Positions 60,893 through 64,000 of a stretch of DNA of 64,000 bases are shown here, in pieces. Below the pieces are notes generated by a model, which saw nothing but the letters and a program-made list of their open reading frames with translations, had not been told where the DNA came from and made no database searches. This stretch comes from Anarhynchus alexandrinus. Taxonomy: Eukaryota; Chordata; Aves; Charadriiformes; Charadriidae. Made by a program: the position numbers and the translations under genes. The first letter of the stretch is position 1; each line of letters starts with the position of its first letter. The DNA lies in contig VUYV01000120.1 of assembly GCA_008711295.1 (NCBI GenBank), forward strand, positions 46,628-110,627. The letters are read 5' to 3'.

Positions 60893-63399
60893 CTTACTTC
60901 ACATTCAGTAGGACTCCCCCAGAGATGCAATATCTTTGAAACTCTTAGCAAAGCAACAGGGATGTTGAAAAGTTTAGTGTACTCTGGATGCCCCAAGTGT
61001 CACATGTTCATGAAGTTTGGGGATTTTCTTTCAAATTAGTTTGTTAACATCAAGGTTATTAAGTTCCAGAAGAAGTTTTGTTCACGATCAAAGGCTGTTT
61101 TCTTTGCTCCTCTAGCAAGATGTTTCATTATGTATAAAATTTGCTCAGGAGTAAATTGCAGCTCTTCCATAACTTCTCCAAAGACAAGCAATGCATTTCA
61201 GTTAAGTGTACCAGCTTACCACTTCCAAAGGAGAGGTTTAATTAAAAAGTACTGACACTTCAATGAGAGAGAGTAACTAAATCTCTGTGTGAGTCTTCTG
61301 AGTAATTTGCTGAGGCATTAATAATATCTCTGTTCTGACTGGACATTTGTTGGTAATCATTACTAGGGTACCCAGTGACTGTAACTTTCTTAATTACAGG
61401 GTTATAATTTAACATCATCAACAGAACTAGTAAATATATTGATTTTTTTATATTATTTACAATCATGCTAAACCTCACCACCACCAATCTTTTTGTCACT
61501 AAATACCTGCACACATAGACGCTAGGGAGCTGTGTGCTTGTGGTGTGGAGGGGTAGGGCAAACATAGCAGTTTCCTGATCACGATGCCCCAAGTGACTGT
61601 ATTGAGGTTAACGGAAATGCATTCAGTGTTTGGGCTCACAAGATGCTAACTTAGATTTGGGGTTAATTTAAATGTCAGCAACATGTTTAGCCATTTTTTT
61701 TTTCACCTGAAACTAAAAGATAACTTTTTCTTTTTTCCCTTATACCAGTGTGCACATTGCATTTTTTTATTCAACCTTGCTTAAATGCGCTGAATGGGTG
61801 ACTGCGTCATTACACACTGTTCCTGCTCCCTACACATTCAAGTTTTTCCAGCTATCTACCCAAAAGCAATGGGAATAGTGACCCTTTTTACAGGAATGTA
61901 TTCTTTAGAATAAGTACCTTAATTATAACAGGGGAGGTATAGGAAGAAAAGGAGCTTAAAACAATAGAAGGTGCCACACCTGTAATATTCATCAGTCATC
62001 TTCTCATTTTCTGCTTCAGGATTCCAGTCAATATCAACTCACACTTGCTCTATCCCTGAACAGGGAGCAAGTCCTTTAAAAGCCACTTTCTCAAGAGATT
62101 AAATCACTGCACATCCTTTATAGTGTTGTAGTTTGGTGAAGATCAGAGTTGGCAAATTAACTTGCAATTTTTGATGCCCAGTGACAGCAGTATACTTCAT
62201 TGCCTTTCAAAACGATGCCAGATGTTCTTGCCTGCATTAATGTAATGCTCCCTCTATGCCCAAGACCAATGCAAAAATAACTATTCGTCACTAACAAAAT
62301 AATATGTAAATAATATGAGGAACTCGATATCTTTGAATAATTTTCCTTGGATAATTCTTTGGATAATGTGATCGTTCTTCACATTCCTTTGGGCAATCAC
62401 ATTGATGTCATGGTTGCAAGCAGTTAAAGGCTCCCATTCCCACTGTGCTAATCCAAGCCACCCAAGAACAACTTCGGTAGACTTCAGCGCAGGCTGAGGG
62501 TGCTCAGCCAGTTCTGCTGCCTCTGCTGGCTGGGAGAGCACTGATTTAGATCCACCTTCTTTCTGGCTGGCAAAGACTGGCAAAGCAGGGAAAGATAGGG
62601 GGTTTTCTTCCTCTAATACAAACTAGCAACAATTTTAAAGATACATCAGCATTTTTTATGGAAGCTTGGCACAGAGTCTGGTTACTTTGACTGGCATCTC
62701 GTCTTCCTCTTTTTTTGGCTGTTCAATATCTTACAGCATTGCTGCTAATTTTAATTGCCATATGTCAGTCTATGCTGAAGACTAATGAAGAGGCAATAAA
62801 ATCCTGCAACATGATGTGTTGTGTATCACCTATGAATAGCAACAAATAGGAAAAACCAAAGAGAAAGTGTGATTCCCATTCACCCTTGGCTGTTGGTTTA
62901 CTGTGCAACATGGGAAAAGGACCTGGCTTCTCTCTGTGCCATGCAGATTTGTTGCCGCGCAGTTGGGGATCCTCTCTTGAACACCGGCACAGAATTGCCC
63001 ACAGTCTGCCCCCAGGAGTCAGACCAATACCCAAAATGCAAATACACCTCAGGCTGTGAGACCATCAATGGCTCCTACGCTAAGAATACAATTATGTATC
63101 ATTAAGGGAGATTTGTAATTACTAAGATCTTACCGTTAGTTTCCATTGCGTATTAACTGGAACATAATTAATAGAAAATGGGGGGGGGGCAGAAAATGTA
63201 ATGCTTCGTTAACCTGCTTTCTAAAATGAAATATATGTAGGTTGTCTTTCACTGGAAAGAGAGTTTATATACTATGTTTTACAGAGCTGAATTCTAGCCC
63301 CCAACCATTTTAAAGCAGAATTCAGCACTGTAGTAATTGCCAGATATTGTTGAGTTTAGCTTTTTCTTTTTATAGTAACAATGTTTCCTCCAGAAGGTT

Positions 63400-64000
63400 T
63401 GAATCGAGAGCTCTCTGACCCTGAAAATAACGCATTTTTACACCACACTGCCGTTGGAGAGCTGCCTCTGTCTTCCACACACCGTTTCCCCACGACTGCC
63501 CCGAGTTGGAGGGGGGAGATGTAACCACGGTCCGAGCAGGCGGTCAGCCCCCACACCTGTGGAGAAAAGAGGTGCCCTCTTTTGGCAAAAGGGAGGAATT
63601 TTTCTCGCTTTGACAGCAGGGTCATATCACCAACCCCAGGTTTTGACTTTTTTGACTCCAGGTCTCTGCCAGAGGCCCCGTTACCCCAGTAGGCACACCG
63701 CTCCGCAGCCCCACGGCCCGCCCCGGGCCTAGGACGGGGCGGACGGCCGAGCACACCCCCGGGCGGGCGGTAAGGCCGCGGGCGCTGAGGGCAAAGGGGG
63801 GCCGCCCCCCCGCCGCTCTGAGGGGTGGAGGCCGCGGGGCAACCGCCCTCCGGCGGGCCGCCCTGGCCAGGTACCGGCCCGCCCCGCCCTGCCCGGAGCA
63901 CCGGGGAGACCCTCGGGGGCGGCGGCCTCGCTGCGAGCGGCGGCGGCGCCTCGGCTGTGAGGGGAGCTTCCCTCAGGCGCGCGCCCCCGCTGGCCATGGC
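63400..64000. promoter_or_regulatory. CpG island, probable KCNK13 promoter and leader
   Basis: G+C content and CpG density rise strongly, especially from 63680 to the end, with GGGGCGG-like boxes (63734-63740). In the known vertebrate order EFCAB11-TDP1-KCNK13, KCNK13 is transcribed in the same direction as TDP1, so the island fits its promoter. The long minus-strand open frame here (63356-63997) is a composition effect. Confidence 0.65.
63996..64000 (+). CDS. KCNK13: Possible KCNK13 start codon at the window edge
   Basis: The window ends GCCATGGC, a perfect Kozak context with ATG at 63996-63998. It reads Met-Ala if the next base continues the codon GCN. KCNK13 (THIK-1, a two-pore-domain potassium channel) begins Met-Ala in human. 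Only five bases are visible, so the call rests on position and synteny. Confidence 0.4.

Larger units (their letters stand above)
54891..63350. other. Intergenic region between TDP1 and the right-hand CpG island
   Basis: About 8.5 kb holding CR1 fragments at 55224-55560, 56902-57060 and 59392-60892 (with a nested copy) and simple runs (for example nine or more Gs near 57491 and 63180). Segments 57545-57770 and 62730-63120 are rich in homeodomain-like TAATTA cores and short conserved-looking motifs but have no definable function. Overlapping open frames on both strands (55748-56101 and 55798-56151) look like chance. Confidence 0.75.

Noticed and set aside
63356..63997. Minus-strand open frame of 213 codons at the right end
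   Set aside because: It lies in GC-rich DNA, Pro/Arg/Gly-rich at the start and featureless later. Its ATG is the reverse of the palindromic CCATGG that serves the plus strand.

Overview
This is vertebrate nuclear DNA, almost certainly from a bird. Genes are split into small GT-AG exons, the sequence has CpG islands, and nearly all recognisable interspersed repeats are CR1-type LINEs ending in the ATTCTATGATTCT-like tail typical of bird (and other sauropsid) CR1. No SINE-rich background was seen. Single Ns at 1300, 6927 and 30581 and a 35-base N gap at 22431-22465 point to a draft assembly.

Layout. (1) 1-2300, minus strand: the 5' part of EFCAB11 (EF-hand domain protein 11). One coding exon is recognisable at 1103-1198, and it carries an apparent one-base deletion. 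(2) 2300-3200: a CpG island with CCAAT and GC boxes, serving as a shared promoter for EFCAB11 (leftward) and TDP1 (rightward). (3) 3554 to about 54890, plus strand: the complete coding part of TDP1, tyrosyl-DNA phosphodiesterase 1. Fifteen coding exons, all with GT-AG introns and matching phases, add up to 607 codons plus a TGA stop, against 608 residues in human TDP1. Both HKN catalytic motifs are intact (His259/Lys261/Asn279 and His490/Lys492/Asn513 in this protein). The two largest introns are 11.8 kb (before coding exon 14) and 10.9 kb (before coding exon 15). (4) 54.9-63.4 kb: intergenic DNA with CR1 fragments, including one CR1 inserted inside another in the opposite orientation. (5) 63.4-64.0 kb: a second CpG island that ends at GCCATGGC. 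It is probably the promoter, leader and first codon of KCNK13, which follows TDP1 in the EFCAB11-TDP1-KCNK13 order known from human chromosome 14.

Repeats. At least eleven CR1 insertions are present, all truncated. Six of the eight inside TDP1 introns lie antisense to the gene. Most hold the 3' part of ORF2 (reverse transcriptase), and one (about 44.55-45.31 kb) holds the ORF1-ORF2 junction with the endonuclease start. One copy keeps a 310-codon open reverse-transcriptase frame.

I found no mobile element other than CR1, and no recognisable tRNA, rRNA or CRISPR. The most useful second-look items are the EFCAB11 frameshift, the three in-frame tandem splice acceptors of TDP1 coding exon 7, the nested CR1 pair, the CR1 ORF1/ORF2 junction fragment, and a stretch in the last TDP1 intron with long decayed reading frames on the minus strand.
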